Below, one piece after another: positions 22,218 through 31,173 of a DNA stretch of 34,274 nt. The position numbers were made by a program, and so were the translations under genes. Source of the stretch: a virus; IMG/VR virus record IMGVR_UViG_3300032018_000395, positions 1 through 34,274 of that record. The stretch is one strand, 5' to 3'. How positions within the stretch are numbered: the first letter of the stretch is position 1; each line of letters starts with the position of its first letter. The notes under the pieces were generated by a model. It was not told where the DNA came from. It made no database searches and was given only the letters and a program-made list of their open reading frames with translations.

Positions 22218-22381
22218 TCGATTACGCCAACATGCCAGGCGCAATTGGCCGGGTGGTCTCGCGCCGACTGGCCACGCTGCACGAGCTACAGACGGTGTAC
22301 GGATCGCAGGACCTGTACGACCTGATGGAAATCATGGCGGTTGACGCCTACAACAACAACGTGATGAACGAACAAAGGTGA
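21783..22381 (+). CDS. Tail assembly chaperone, long form by -1 frameshift (gpGT-like)
   Basis: A slippery T-TTT-TTT lies in the correct phase at 22154-22160. A -1 slip continues the reading from TAC at 22160 for 73 further codons to TGA at 22381, giving a 199-residue fusion. The extension begins YQRRPIDFGVGV and includes RLIDYANMPGAIG, ending with AYNNNVMNEQR; it looks protein-like and fills what would otherwise be an empty gap before the tape measure gene. A stable hairpin (22171-22193) lies 10 nt downstream. This copies the lambda G/GT arrangement. Confidence 0.8.
22154..22193 (+). promoter_or_regulatory. Programmed -1 frameshift signal
   Basis: The slippery heptamer TTTTTTT (22154-22160) fits X-XXY-YYZ with the zero frame reading AGT TTT TTT. 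Ten bases later a hairpin pairs CGACT (22177-22181) with AGTCG (22186-22190) around a TCGG loop, extended by CCC/GGG across a small bulge. Slippage is inferred from phase and context. Confidence 0.75.
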
Positions 22382-22385
22382 TGCC

Positions 22386-24386
22386 GTGGCTACGATAATC
22401 GATGCGCTCATAGTGACCCTTGGCCTGGACGCCAAGGGCTACACCACGGGTTCTAAGCAGGCAACCAAGTCGCTGAAAGACACCGGTGACGAAGCCGCGC
22501 GCGTGGCCAAAGACATGGAGGCTCGCGGGAAGCAGGCCGCCCAGTTCTTCGGCAAGCTGCGCAACGAGGCGCTGGGCCTGCTGGCAGTATTCACAGCGGG
22601 CGTTGGCATCAAGAACTTCGTGGAGGGCACGATCACCTCTGCCGCTAGTCTGGGGCGCATGTCGGAAAATCTGGACATGAGCGCCAAGGATTTGGCGATG
22701 TGGCAACTCGCGAATAAGAACGCGGGCGGATCGGCTGAGGGGATGACGGCGCAACTCAAGGCGCAGGCCGACGAGATTGCGAACATCAAGATGGGGCAGA
22801 GTCCCGACACCGCCCAATGGTTTTACCGCTTGGGTGGCAACCCTGACGATCTCAGGAAGGACGTTAAAACAGCCCTGATGGCCAAGTCAAAGATTGTCAG
22901 CGAGCTGTACAAAAAAGACCCGATTCTTGCGTCATCGATGTCCCTTAAGCTGGGCATCAATGATGACTCGTTCAACCTGCTAAAGAAGACGCCCGACATG
23001 CTGGAGGCGGCACGCCAAGCGCAATCCCGACTCGCCGACGAGCAGGCCAAGGCATCCATCCCCATGGAGTCCTTCCGCAAAAAGCTGGACACGCTGAAGA
23101 ACAACTTTGAGGCCGTCGGCGTCAAGATTCTCACAAGCCTGATGCCGCAGTTTGACCGGTTCGCCAATTGGCTTGACCAGCACCGTGGCGACATCGAGGA
23201 ATGGGCGAACAAAGCGTCAGCGGCGATTGAGCGGTTCGTCAAGTGGGCTGACGATGCGGCCCAGTCGGTAGGTGGATGGAAGAACGTGCTTATCGCGCTG
23301 ATCGCACTTGAAGTGCTTTCGATTGTCAGCCCGATACTGTCGCTGGCTGCGGCTCTGGCGACTTTGGCCACCAGCATGGGCGCTGTCGGAGGCGTGGCTG
23401 GCGCCGGTGCGCTGTCGGTGCTGGGTAGGCTGGTTGGGATAGCTGCCAAACTTGGTGTTGGTGCTGCTTTGCTTTTCCATACCGATGATCTGAATGCAGG
23501 CGAAGATGAAGAACTCGCCAAGCGTCGTAGCGGCGGAAGCTCTGGACGGTCCGCATCGGGAAAAGTAACGGACGGTACGACTTCGGATAAGACGATCAAT
23601 CGTCAAAACTACTTGGCGTCCGCATTAAAAAACGATGGCTACACGGATGCTCAGTCAGCCGGGATCATTGGCAGCCTGAAACAGGAAAACAGCACCTTCG
23701 ACCCGAAGACGGTAAATGCCATCGGCGCAACCGGCATTGCTCAGTGGCTCAGCAAAGATCGAAAGCAGGGATTCGAGAAGCGTTATGGCCACGGCCTAGA
23801 TAAATCTACTTTCGAAGAGCAGACCGATTTCATGCTCTGGGAGTTGCGCAACACAGAAAAGCGCTCCGGCGACCTGCTTCGGCAAGCGAAGACGCCAGAA
23901 CAGGCGGCACAGATTCACGCTCAGGAATACGAGCGTCCTGGCGTTGCTGAGGCGAACATCGACAAGCGCAAGGAAAACGCGACCAGGGTGTATTCCGAGA
24001 TTACGGCCCCGGCCAACAGCGCCACACTTGCGCGCGCCGATGGCCCCGTTACGAACAATGCTGGCGACGTCGCCAACGACAACCGTACTGCAAACTATTG
24101 GCACGGAGACACTCGAACCACCAACAATTCAAACACGTCCAACGACAACCGGACAGCCAATACGACCGGCGCCATCAATACGGTGAACATGGTGAACGCA
24201 GTACAGGCACAGGCCCCGGCGCGGTCGGTGACAAGCAGCAGCAATTCCTCAACCAGCGAAACCAATATCAACGGCCCAATCACCATCATGTCTCAGGCCA
24301 CAGACGCCAAAGGCATCGCGCGCGACCTTGGTCAGCAACTCGGCAAAGTGGCATTCGCTGCGCAAACCAATACAGGACTTCAATGA
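22386..24386 (+). CDS. Tape measure protein with lysozyme-like domain
   Basis: The 666-residue protein has a helical N-terminal half with coiled-coil-like segments, a hydrophobic transmembrane-like stretch (about 300-364), a lysozyme-like domain at about 408-538 (NYLASALKNDGYTDAQSAG onward, with QEN at 433-435 and candidate catalytic E434), and an Asn/Thr-rich tail. It determines tail length and helps DNA pass the cell wall. Start is GTG at 22386, with AAAGGTG just upstream. The modest length (666) predicts a short tail; at about 1.5 angstrom per residue that is roughly 100 nm, a rule of thumb. Confidence 0.85.
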   Translation: MATIIDALIVTLGLDAKGYTTGSKQATKSLKDTGDEAARVAKDMEARGKQAAQFFGKLRNEALGLLAVFTAGVGIKNFVEGTITSAASLGRMSENLDMSAKDLAMWQLANKNAGGSAEGMTAQLKAQADEIANIKMGQSPDTAQWFYRLGGNPDDLRKDVKTALMAKSKIVSELYKKDPILASSMSLKLGINDDSFNLLKKTPDMLEAARQAQSRLADEQAKASIPMESFRKKLDTLKNNFEAVGVKILTSLMPQFDRFANWLDQHRGDIEEWANKASAAIERFVKWADDAAQSVGGWKNVLIALIALEVLSIVSPILSLAAALATLATSMGAVGGVAGAGALSVLGRLVGIAAKLGVGAALLFHTDDLNAGEDEELAKRRSGGSSGRSASGKVTDGTTSDKTINRQNYLASALKNDGYTDAQSAGIIGSLKQENSTFDPKTVNAIGATGIAQWLSKDRKQGFEKRYGHGLDKSTFEEQTDFMLWELRNTEKRSGDLLRQAKTPEQAAQIHAQEYERPGVAEANIDKRKENATRVYSEITAPANSATLARADGPVTNNAGDVANDNRTANYWHGDTRTTNNSNTSNDNRTANTTGAINTVNMVNAVQAQAPARSVTSSSNSSTSETNINGPITIMSQATDAKGIARDLGQQLGKVAFAAQTNTGLQ

Positions 24387-25048
24387 GCTTGATCCCGTAC
24401 CCCAATGTGCCGAACGTGCCCGGCGTGCCTGCGATATTCCGCAGCATCACCGTGCCGACGCCTGGAGCGCTGCTCAACATGGCACTGGGTGGTGCCGCAG
24501 AGTCCATCTTTGGCCGGGTAGTGTGGGGCATCTTCGACCAGTCTGGCAATGAGGCGCTGACGCCTGATTCTTTTCTTGACATCGACTACAAAAACGAGTC
24601 CCGCGTCTCAAACTACCACATGGAGGCTGGGGCGTTTGCCGCCTACAACAAGGTCGGCACTCCATACGACTGCCGAGTGAAGATGGCGCTTGGCGGTGAC
24701 AAGGCCTCACGCACGGCGTTTCTTGCGCAGATCGATGCCATGTTGAAGGCGATTGACCTGTTTACGGTGGTGACGCCGGAAGCAACGTACCTGAATGCGT
24801 CGCTGCAAAACTACAGCTACCGGCGCGAGTCGAAGAACGGCGTCAGCATGCTGACCGTGGATCTGTGGTTTATCGAGGTGCGGATGACCGGAGGCTCGAC
24901 ATTCTCAAAGGCCACACCCAGCCAGCCCAGCGGGGCTGATCCGGTCAGCGATGGTCAAGTTCAGGTAACTCCTGTCACGCAATCCATCATAAACTCGGTG
25001 GCGCTGCCCAGCATGGGGGCGCTGATCTCGCGGGCGAGCTTCCAATGA
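24383..25048 (+). CDS. Baseplate protein (Dit-like/Mu gp43-region type)
   Basis: The 221-residue protein (start ATG 24383, ATGA overlap; the longer in-frame start at 24098 overlaps the tape measure and is unlikely) has a Pro-rich start, a central SFLDIDYKNESRVSNYHMEAGAFAAYNKV segment (about 63-91), then a RVKMALGGDKASRTAFLAQIDAM helix. The C-terminus is Ser/Thr/Gln-rich. Such proteins connect tail tube and hub. The assignment is mainly by position after the tape measure and before the plug. Confidence 0.65.
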   Translation: MSLIPYPNVPNVPGVPAIFRSITVPTPGALLNMALGGAAESIFGRVVWGIFDQSGNEALTPDSFLDIDYKNESRVSNYHMEAGAFAAYNKVGTPYDCRVKMALGGDKASRTAFLAQIDAMLKAIDLFTVVTPEATYLNASLQNYSYRRESKNGVSMLTVDLWFIEVRMTGGSTFSKATPSQPSGADPVSDGQVQVTPVTQSIINSVALPSMGALISRASFQ

Positions 25049-25347
25049 AAACGATACCCATGCAAGCCGTGCCGTCGCAGACCCTAAGTGTGCTGCTCGG
25101 CAGCCAGAACTGCCAGATCAGCGTTTATCAGAAATCGACTGGCCTTTACCTTGATCTGTCGATCAGCAACATTCCAGTGATCTCCACGGTGCTGTGCCGC
25201 GACCGAACGAAGCTGGTGCGCCTGGCCTATCGCGGGTTCATCGGCGATCTGGCATTCGTGGATACGCAGGGCTACAGCGAGCCGGATTACACGGGCCTGG
25301 GAGCGCGGTTCGCGCTGGTGTACCTGGAGGCGGCAGACCTTTTATGA
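25045..25347 (+). CDS. Baseplate plug protein
   Basis: This 100-residue protein of mostly beta-strands has the pattern PMQAVPSQTLSVLLGSQNCQISVYQKSTGLYLDL (about 5-38), then a LVRLAYRGFIGDLAFVD segment (about 57-73) and a FALVYLE end. These features match the small baseplate plug family found between the Dit-like and hub genes in this phage type. It overlaps both neighbours by 4 bases. The plug is thought to close the baseplate channel. Confidence 0.72.
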   Translation: MKTIPMQAVPSQTLSVLLGSQNCQISVYQKSTGLYLDLSISNIPVISTVLCRDRTKLVRLAYRGFIGDLAFVDTQGYSEPDYTGLGARFALVYLEAADLL

Positions 25348-26210
25348 CCACCTACGCAAAACGAAAAATCGACGTGACGATCAATCTCGGCACGGGACAA
25401 TTTGGTGCAGACAAAGGCGCAGATGTCACGTTGTCAGGGCTTCGCGTCTCGGCTTCCTATGTGGCCTATACCGGAGATGCCCAAGGTGCGCTCCAGCTTC
25501 GCGTCTTTGGCATGCCGTTGGCGCTGATCAACCAACTGACGACCATTGGCCCCATCATGCGGCAGCGTCGGAATAACCGGATAACCCTCACGGCAGGTGA
25601 AGAAGGTGGCGCCATGGCGACGGTCTATGAGGGGACCATTAATTCAGCTTTTGGCGACTTCAACGGAGCACCAGAGGTAGTGTTCAACGTTGTTGCACTG
25701 GCTGCGGCTTTCGAGTCGGTTAGGTCGGTGCCAGCGAAAGATCATGCGGGCAGCGTCGATGCGGCGGTCATTATGTCCGACCTGGCCAATACCATGGGGT
25801 TCGCATTTGAAAATAACGGCGTGTCTGTCATCCTGCAAGACCGCACGTTCAGCGGAACGGCAATGATGCAGGTCAGAGAGTGCGCCCAAGCGGCTCAAAT
25901 CAACTACACCGTTGACCGCGGCATGTTGGCCATATGGCCGCGCACTGGATACAGGCCTGGCGAGCCCATCAAGGTGTCGCCAGCCACCGGAATGATCGGC
26001 TACCCCTCGTTTTCAAGCCAAGGCATCGTCCTGACGACGCTCTTCAATCCGGATATTGCTCTGGGTCGAAGGCTGGATGTCTCCAGTGATTTGACGGTGG
26101 CCTGCGGAATATGGAATGTTTTCAGCATCGCCCACATGCTGGAGAGTGAAACACCGAACGGCCATTGGTTCACGCAAGTGGCCTGCTACAGGATGGATGA
26201 TGCCCAATAA
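25344..26210 (+). CDS. Baseplate hub protein
   Basis: The 288-residue protein (start ATG 25344, ATGA overlap; the upstream ATG 25194 is not needed) shows a beta-rich fold starting with YAKRKIDVTINLGTGQFG and has an ITLTAGEEGGAMATVYEGTINSAFGDFNGAPEVVFNV section (about 87-123) typical of hub proteins, then a helical middle (about 140-190) and a terminal barrel-like domain. It would form the central hub under the tube, like T4 gp27 or Mu gp44, and bind the spike encoded next. Confidence 0.65.
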   Translation: MTTYAKRKIDVTINLGTGQFGADKGADVTLSGLRVSASYVAYTGDAQGALQLRVFGMPLALINQLTTIGPIMRQRRNNRITLTAGEEGGAMATVYEGTINSAFGDFNGAPEVVFNVVALAAAFESVRSVPAKDHAGSVDAAVIMSDLANTMGFAFENNGVSVILQDRTFSGTAMMQVRECAQAAQINYTVDRGMLAIWPRTGYRPGEPIKVSPATGMIGYPSFSSQGIVLTTLFNPDIALGRRLDVSSDLTVACGIWNVFSIAHMLESETPNGHWFTQVACYRMDDAQ

Positions 26211-26928
26211 CTTAGGCTACACAGGCTATCAACAGCCTGGCGACGAAGCGGGAGACTTTGGCGCGCAATCGTTTCTGATTCGTCAGATACTATCCCGCGT
26301 AAACACCTGCACCCTGGTGCAGATCGTCGCCGTCACGAACTCGGGCGGCCTGTCGCCGGTTGGTTTCGTGGATGTGCAGCCGCTGGTCAACCAGGTGGAC
26401 GGCGCGAACAATTCCATGCCGCAGGGCGTACTGCACCGCTTGCCGTACTTTCGCATCCAGGGCGGCACCGACGCTATCATCATTGACCCGAAGATGGGCG
26501 ACATTGGCATTGCTGTGTTTGCCAGCCGCGACATCTCGACCGTCAAGAACACCAAGGCGCAGGCGAACCCCGGCTCTGGCGCGCAATTTTCCATGTCGGA
26601 CGGCATCTACATCGGCGGCGTGCTGAACGGCACCCCGGTGCAGTACATCCAATTCACATCGACCGGCATCAACGTCGTGTCGCCGTCAAAAATCACGTGC
26701 ACCGCGCCCAACATCGAAATGGACGCATCGGCTGAATTCGTGGTGAATTCTGCGGCGATCACACTGAACGGCCCGGTGTCGGCGACCAGCACCGTCGCTG
26801 CGGCTACAAGCGTGACGGCACCGATTGTCACGGGCTCGACCAATGTGGTGTTCGGCGGCAAATCTGGCATCGGCCACACACACGGTGGAGTTCAGACTGG
26901 CCCTGGAACCACTGGAGCGCCATCCTGA
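26200..26928 (+). CDS. Baseplate spike protein (Gp138-like)
   Basis: The 242-residue protein has an N-terminal OB-fold-like domain (about 20-120: LIRQILSRVNTCTLVQIVAVTN, VGFVDVQPLVNQVDG, PYFRIQGGTDAIIIDPKMGDIGIAVFASRD) followed by a repetitive beta-helix (about 160-220) and a short tip with G-H-T-H (225-228), the iron-binding HxH motif of phage spikes. It would pierce the outer membrane. Start ATG 26200 has AGGATGG upstream, and the ATG at 26197 is equally possible. It overlaps the hub gene by 11 bases. Confidence 0.82.
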   Translation: MPNNLGYTGYQQPGDEAGDFGAQSFLIRQILSRVNTCTLVQIVAVTNSGGLSPVGFVDVQPLVNQVDGANNSMPQGVLHRLPYFRIQGGTDAIIIDPKMGDIGIAVFASRDISTVKNTKAQANPGSGAQFSMSDGIYIGGVLNGTPVQYIQFTSTGINVVSPSKITCTAPNIEMDASAEFVVNSAAITLNGPVSATSTVAAATSVTAPIVTGSTNVVFGGKSGIGHTHGGVQTGPGTTGAPS

Positions 26929-27278
26929 TGAAGAGCCTTCTTTTAGACCGCACGGCGTGGGATTTGGTGCTGGACAGCGCCGGCAACATCGCGGCGGCCA
27001 CCGAACCCTATGCAATTGCCCAGGACGTGGCTTGCGCTTGTCGCCTGTTCGCGGGCGAGCTTTGGTACGACACCAACCAGGGCGTGCCGTACTTTTCCGA
27101 AATCTTGGGCCAATGGCCACCGCTGCCCTTGGTGCGCGCTCGGCTGATCGAGGCGGCGCTCACGGTGCCAGGCGTTGTGTCGGCGCAGGTGGTTATCAGT
27201 GCCCTCAACAGCCGCACGATCACCGGCCAAGTGCAGTTCCTGGATTCCGTTGGCGCGACCCATCACGTTAGCTTTTGA
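26928..27278 (+). CDS. Baseplate wedge protein (gp25-like)
   Basis: The 116-residue protein has the gp25-like lysozyme-derived wedge fold: LLLDRTAWDLVLDSAGNIAAA (about 4-24), ELWYDTNQGVPYFSEILG (about 44-61), VRARLIEAALTVPGVVSAQVVI (about 69-90). It anchors the first baseplate wedge subunit and the sheath. The TGATG at the spike gene end couples it to the spike. Confidence 0.85.
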   Translation: MKSLLLDRTAWDLVLDSAGNIAAATEPYAIAQDVACACRLFAGELWYDTNQGVPYFSEILGQWPPLPLVRARLIEAALTVPGVVSAQVVISALNSRTITGQVQFLDSVGATHHVSF

Positions 27279-27289
27279 GGATTGATTGA

Positions 27290-28501
27290 ATGACAACAAC
27301 GAGTGTCCCCGACGTCCAATTCACGACAACCGGCCTTGTGCTTCCCCTGGAGTCCGATATTCTTGCGGGTGTGCAAGCCGACATCAGCACCGCATTCGGC
27401 GGTGGCGTCAACCCGGCACTGAACACGCCGCAGGGCCAGCTTGCATCGAGCCTGACCGCGATCATCGGCGACAAAAACAACCTATTCGCGCAGTACGTCA
27501 ACCAGATCGACCCTGCAACGGCCAGCGGCTCCATGCAGGACGCCATCGGGCGCATCTACTTCCTGAGCCGCAATCCAGCCATCCCCACGGCGGTGCAGTG
27601 CGATTGCGTTGGCGCAGTCGGCACCGTTATCCCGGTCGGGGCCCAGGCGCAGGACACGGCGGGCAACCGCTACATCGCCACGGCTGGCGGCACCATCTCC
27701 ATCACGGGCACGATCTCCCTGCCATTCGCATGCACGGTAAGCGGCCCGACGCCATGCCCAGCCGGCACGCTCACCAAAATCTATCAGGCGATACCCGGCT
27801 GGAACACGGTCAACAATCCAGGTAACGGCGTGCCCGGGGCCCTGGTTGAAAGCCGGGCTGATTTTGAGTACCGGCGCAAACAGTCGGTGGCGCTGAATGC
27901 CGTCGGCTCGCTGCCGTCGATCTACGCAAGCGTTTTCAGCGTGCCGAACGTCATCGACGTTTACTGCGCTCAGAATAGGACTGATTCCCCGGTAACGATA
28001 GGATCCGTCACACTTGCCGCGCATTCGGTTTACGTCGCAGCATCCGGGGGTGATCCGAACGCCGTCGCGCTGGCGATCTGGAATAAGGCCTCACAAGGCT
28101 GCAATTTCAACGGGAACACGAGCGTCGTCGTCTCAGACAACTCCGGCTACAGCGCGCCGGTCCCGACTTATACCGTCCTCTACCAAGCGCCCGCGGCATT
28201 GCCGATTTACATCGCGATCAGTGTGCAGAATCAAAGTGGACTGACAAACGCCAGTGTTGCTGCGCTGATTACGGCCGCAGTATTGGGGGCCTTCGTTGGA
28301 TCAGATGGCGGCAAGCGCGCGCGCATCGGGTCCGTGATCTACGCCAGCCGGTTTTACTCAGCAGTTGGGGGCGTTGCTGCGCTGGCCGTAGTTTCGATCT
28401 TTGTCGGGACGTCGGCCAGTCCAACGGGTAATTCCGTGAGCGTTGGCATCGACGCAGCGCCGACACTCGTGGCCGGCAATGTCAGCGTGACCTTCGTATG
28501 A
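27290..28501 (+). CDS. Baseplate J-like protein (gp47/gpJ)
   Basis: The 403-residue protein carries the baseplate J pattern: an N-terminal region with GLVLPLESDILAGVQADISTAFGGG (about 15-39), NTPQGQLASSL (about 45-55), a Cys-containing middle (C102, C104, about 147-160), and a C-terminal SVTFV strand. It forms the outer ring of the baseplate with gp25 and the I-like protein. GAGG lies about 9 nt before the ATG. The next gene overlaps by ATGA. Confidence 0.88.
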   Translation: MTTTSVPDVQFTTTGLVLPLESDILAGVQADISTAFGGGVNPALNTPQGQLASSLTAIIGDKNNLFAQYVNQIDPATASGSMQDAIGRIYFLSRNPAIPTAVQCDCVGAVGTVIPVGAQAQDTAGNRYIATAGGTISITGTISLPFACTVSGPTPCPAGTLTKIYQAIPGWNTVNNPGNGVPGALVESRADFEYRRKQSVALNAVGSLPSIYASVFSVPNVIDVYCAQNRTDSPVTIGSVTLAAHSVYVAASGGDPNAVALAIWNKASQGCNFNGNTSVVVSDNSGYSAPVPTYTVLYQAPAALPIYIAISVQNQSGLTNASVAALITAAVLGAFVGSDGGKRARIGSVIYASRFYSAVGGVAALAVVSIFVGTSASPTGNSVSVGIDAAPTLVAGNVSVTFV

Positions 28502-29073
28502 ACAACGTCGCGCAGACCGTCGTAAGCCAGTATGCCAACAGCCCGACGATCACCCAGCTCATCAGCGGGTTTGATCAGAGCATTGATCCGCAGGCCGACT
28601 TTGGAAATTTCTACAGCCAAATCTGGAACATCGACACCGCGCAAGGGTTCGGGCTGGACATCTGGGGCCGGATTCTCGGAGTGTCAAGACAGATAAACGT
28701 CCCGGCGATTTATCCTGTCATGGTGGCTCCTGGGCTGACGGATTTGACGGACGACCAGTACCGAACACTGTTGCTGGTGAAGGCCATGACCAACATCAGC
28801 GCCTGCACGGCGCCAGGCATCAATAAGGCGCTGACGGCACTGTTTGCAGGGCGAGGAAATGCCTACACGGTCAATCTCGGAAACATGCACATGCAATACA
28901 AATTTCTGTTTGCACTGCAGCCCTATGAGTTCGCCGTCATGTTGAACAGCGACGTCACGCCATCGCCGGCCGGCGTTGATTGCAGCAGCCTTTTCAGCAT
29001 CGAGCCCTACTTCGGATTCACCGAGGCAATCTCATGGCAACCATTTGGACAAGGCGTGTTCGCCGCATATTGA
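28498..29073 (+). CDS. DUF2612 baseplate protein (gpI-like)
   Basis: The 191-residue protein matches DUF2612: SQYANSPTITQLISGFDQSIDPQADFGNFYSQIWNIDTAQGFGLDIWGRILGVSR-like start (about 10-64) and a LTDDQYRTLLLVKAMTNIS middle (about 81-99), plus a second aromatic half ending in a small surface loop. DUF2612 proteins take the place of gpI in the baseplate and connect to tail fibres. The ATGA overlap with gpJ places it in the baseplate operon. Confidence 0.85.
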   Translation: MNNVAQTVVSQYANSPTITQLISGFDQSIDPQADFGNFYSQIWNIDTAQGFGLDIWGRILGVSRQINVPAIYPVMVAPGLTDLTDDQYRTLLLVKAMTNISACTAPGINKALTALFAGRGNAYTVNLGNMHMQYKFLFALQPYEFAVMLNSDVTPSPAGVDCSSLFSIEPYFGFTEAISWQPFGQGVFAAY

Positions 29074-29083
29074 GGAAAAATAG

Positions 29084-29914
29084 ATGACAACACCACTGGT
29101 AAAGCCAACGGTCATCGTGGAACCGTTCGCGAAAAACGGCTCTAAAAACACGATCCCGCAGGCTTCGCAGATCGGAATTACGCCCGGTCTAGCGTCGTTG
29201 AACGACGGCTTCCCGCCGTTGACGATGACGCCGATCTATTCTGGCGGCGTGCCGCCGTCAGGGCTTGATTTCAATGGCATCCTGAATCTGATCACGCAGC
29301 ACACGGCGTGGGTCAATGCTGGCGGCATGTTCACGTTCGACGCGGGGATTTCGGCCTTCATCGGGGGATACCCGGTCGGCATGGTGCTGCAAAACAACTC
29401 GGGCACAGCAAGCTATGTCAGCGCGGTCGCCAACAACACGACCGATTTCAACAGCACGCCATCATCCATTGGCACGCTTTGGCTTCCGTTCGCCGGGAAT
29501 GCAATCGGGAAACAGGTACAAAGCAACGCCATGGCCTACGCAGCGGACACCGGCGCAGTCAACGCCTACGCGGCAGCCTACAGCCCGGCAGTCACGACTT
29601 TGACCGACGGCATGGTGCTGGAGTTCCAGGCGGTCAGTGCCAACACCGGCGCCAGCACATTCGCCCCGAGCGGCCTCGCAACCAAACCGATCATCGGCAG
29701 TGCGCACGTCGCGCTTCAAGGTGGCGAGATTACAGCCGCCGGCAAGGTCGAGTTGATGTACCACGCCGGCCTTGCGTCATGGGTGCTGCTGGCCTCGACT
29801 GGCGGCGCCGTGCAGGTCGGGAATGCCGTCCAATCTCAACACGCAGTGACCCTCGCGCAAGCGCAGGCCATGGGCACACCAGCAACTCAACTCTACTTCA
29901 TGGGGCAACTCTAA
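29084..29914 (+). CDS. Tail fibre protein, N-terminal region type
   Basis: The 276-residue protein follows the baseplate genes. The N-terminal part (about 1-90; KPTVIVEPFAKNGSKNTIPQ...GGVPPSGLDFNGILNLITQ) is a baseplate-attachment domain often found in phage tail fibres. The middle is Asn/Thr/Ala-rich beta-structure, and the end has a ASQHAVTLAQAQAMG-like helix (about 250-265) typical of trimer caps. It would bind the host surface or carry the next adhesin. Confidence 0.75.
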   Translation: MTTPLVKPTVIVEPFAKNGSKNTIPQASQIGITPGLASLNDGFPPLTMTPIYSGGVPPSGLDFNGILNLITQHTAWVNAGGMFTFDAGISAFIGGYPVGMVLQNNSGTASYVSAVANNTTDFNSTPSSIGTLWLPFAGNAIGKQVQSNAMAYAADTGAVNAYAAAYSPAVTTLTDGMVLEFQAVSANTGASTFAPSGLATKPIIGSAHVALQGGEITAAGKVELMYHAGLASWVLLASTGGAVQVGNAVQSQHAVTLAQAQAMGTPATQLYFMGQL

Positions 29915-30229
29915 ATGGCATCAGGAAAACTTGGAACTCCCGCCGATCTGACGGCAGCTACTGACACGCTGATCTACACCGTGCCGGCGCTCAAGGTGGC
30001 GACGGTCAACGTGCGCTTTGCAAATCGCAATGCAGCGGCCGTGAAAGTGCGTCTTGCTATTGGCACCGGCGCTTCTCCCGCCGTCACCGATTACATCGAC
30101 TACGACGTGACTTTGGCTGCAAACGGAGTGCTCGAAGACACCGGAATGGTCCTGACCGATGGCGAGAAGGTCTGGGCACGATCTGACACTGCGAACGTCA
30201 CTGTTCGCGCACACGGCATGGAGGCTTAA
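29915..30229 (+). CDS. Small beta-rich fibre-associated protein
   Basis: This 104-residue protein starts immediately after the fibre gene stop (TAAATG). Its alternating hydrophobic strands (DTLIYTVPALKVATVNVRFANRNAAAVKVRLAIGTG, about 17-52, then VTDYIDYDVTLAANGVLEDTGMVL, about 56-79) suggest a jelly-roll or carbohydrate-binding-like fold seen in small tail-tip proteins. Function unknown; inferred accessory to the fibre. Confidence 0.6.
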   Translation: MASGKLGTPADLTAATDTLIYTVPALKVATVNVRFANRNAAAVKVRLAIGTGASPAVTDYIDYDVTLAANGVLEDTGMVLTDGEKVWARSDTANVTVRAHGMEA

Positions 30230-30231
30230 TC

Positions 30232-31164
30232 ATGGGACAGGCAGCTACACAACCACCTGTAAACAACTCGCTGTCTATCAGCGGTGTACTTCCGACAAAA
30301 AACGTACCGCCAGGGTACATGGCCGATTTTGGAAGCAATGGCGTCTGGCAGGTATTTCTTGCGAACGGAACTTTTACTGTGCCCGCCAACGTCACAAAAA
30401 TTCGTGTTCGGGTAGGGGGCGCAGGTGGCGGCGGATATGCTGGGGCCAGTGGTGGTGCTGGCGGATCGTCAAGTTTCGGCGCGTTACTTTCCGCAACTGG
30501 AGGCGGCGCTGGGTTGGTTTCATCGGGTGGCGCTGGCGGAACAGGAACCGGCGGTGATTTTCAAGCTGCCGGTGGAACTGGCGGTGCCGCCTCTGCATCT
30601 GGTGGCGCTGGCGGTGGTGCAGCAGGCTCACAACTTGGCAATGGCGGCAATGGCGGGACCGCTGGCGCAACGGCTGCCGGCGGTGGTGGTGTTGGAGGTG
30701 GCGACGGTGGGCTTGGCGGTGGTGGTTCGCCATTCTCACCAGCAACCACAACAATTCCAGGCCCAGATTGCTCAGGTTCGTATGCAACAACAACAGGTGC
30801 AATGAACCAGTTAAATATGCCGATGCGATTCCCGTTTGATGGATTTACAGGTGGCGGTGGAAAGACTGGAGCCGGTGGCCCAGGAGCCGGTGGCGGTATA
30901 TCCAGTTCAGCGGGATCTTGCCCAGGCGGCGTCGGCGGCGGCGGCGGCGGTTGGCAAACTCAGCCAGGTGGCCCCGGCGGATTAGGCGGCGGCGGCGGCA
31001 CAAATATAGTCTCAGGCGCGCGTGGCGGCGGTGGTGGTGGTTATGCCCATGGAGTATTTACCGTAGCGCCATCAACGCCTTACACCGTTACCGTCGGCGT
31101 CGGTGGCACAAGTAACGGCAGTACGAATAATGGTGGTGGCGGTTTTGTTATTGTTGAATGGTAA
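30232..31164 (+). CDS. Glycine-rich tail-fibre adhesin
   Basis: The 310-residue protein has a short beta N-domain (about 1-60; with the FTVPANVTKIRVRV strand) that leads to a Gly-rich sequence with polyglycine-II-like runs (about 63-183 and 208-277) broken by a non-glycine loop (about 184-206, SYATTTGAMNQLNMPMRFPF), then a closing beta segment ending in GGGGFVIVEW. This composition matches phage adhesins whose distal loops bind receptors. GGAGG lies about 8 nt before the ATG. Sequence variation in such loops changes host range. Confidence 0.75.
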   Translation: MGQAATQPPVNNSLSISGVLPTKNVPPGYMADFGSNGVWQVFLANGTFTVPANVTKIRVRVGGAGGGGYAGASGGAGGSSSFGALLSATGGGAGLVSSGGAGGTGTGGDFQAAGGTGGAASASGGAGGGAAGSQLGNGGNGGTAGATAAGGGGVGGGDGGLGGGGSPFSPATTTIPGPDCSGSYATTTGAMNQLNMPMRFPFDGFTGGGGKTGAGGPGAGGGISSSAGSCPGGVGGGGGGWQTQPGGPGGLGGGGGTNIVSGARGGGGGGYAHGVFTVAPSTPYTVTVGVGGTSNGSTNNGGGGFVIVEW

Positions 31165-31173
31165 GGAGAAGAG

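Noticed and set aside
30392-30802. 136-residue minus-strand His/Arg/Leu-rich frame
   Set aside because: It is the complementary reading of the glycine-rich adhesin repeats.
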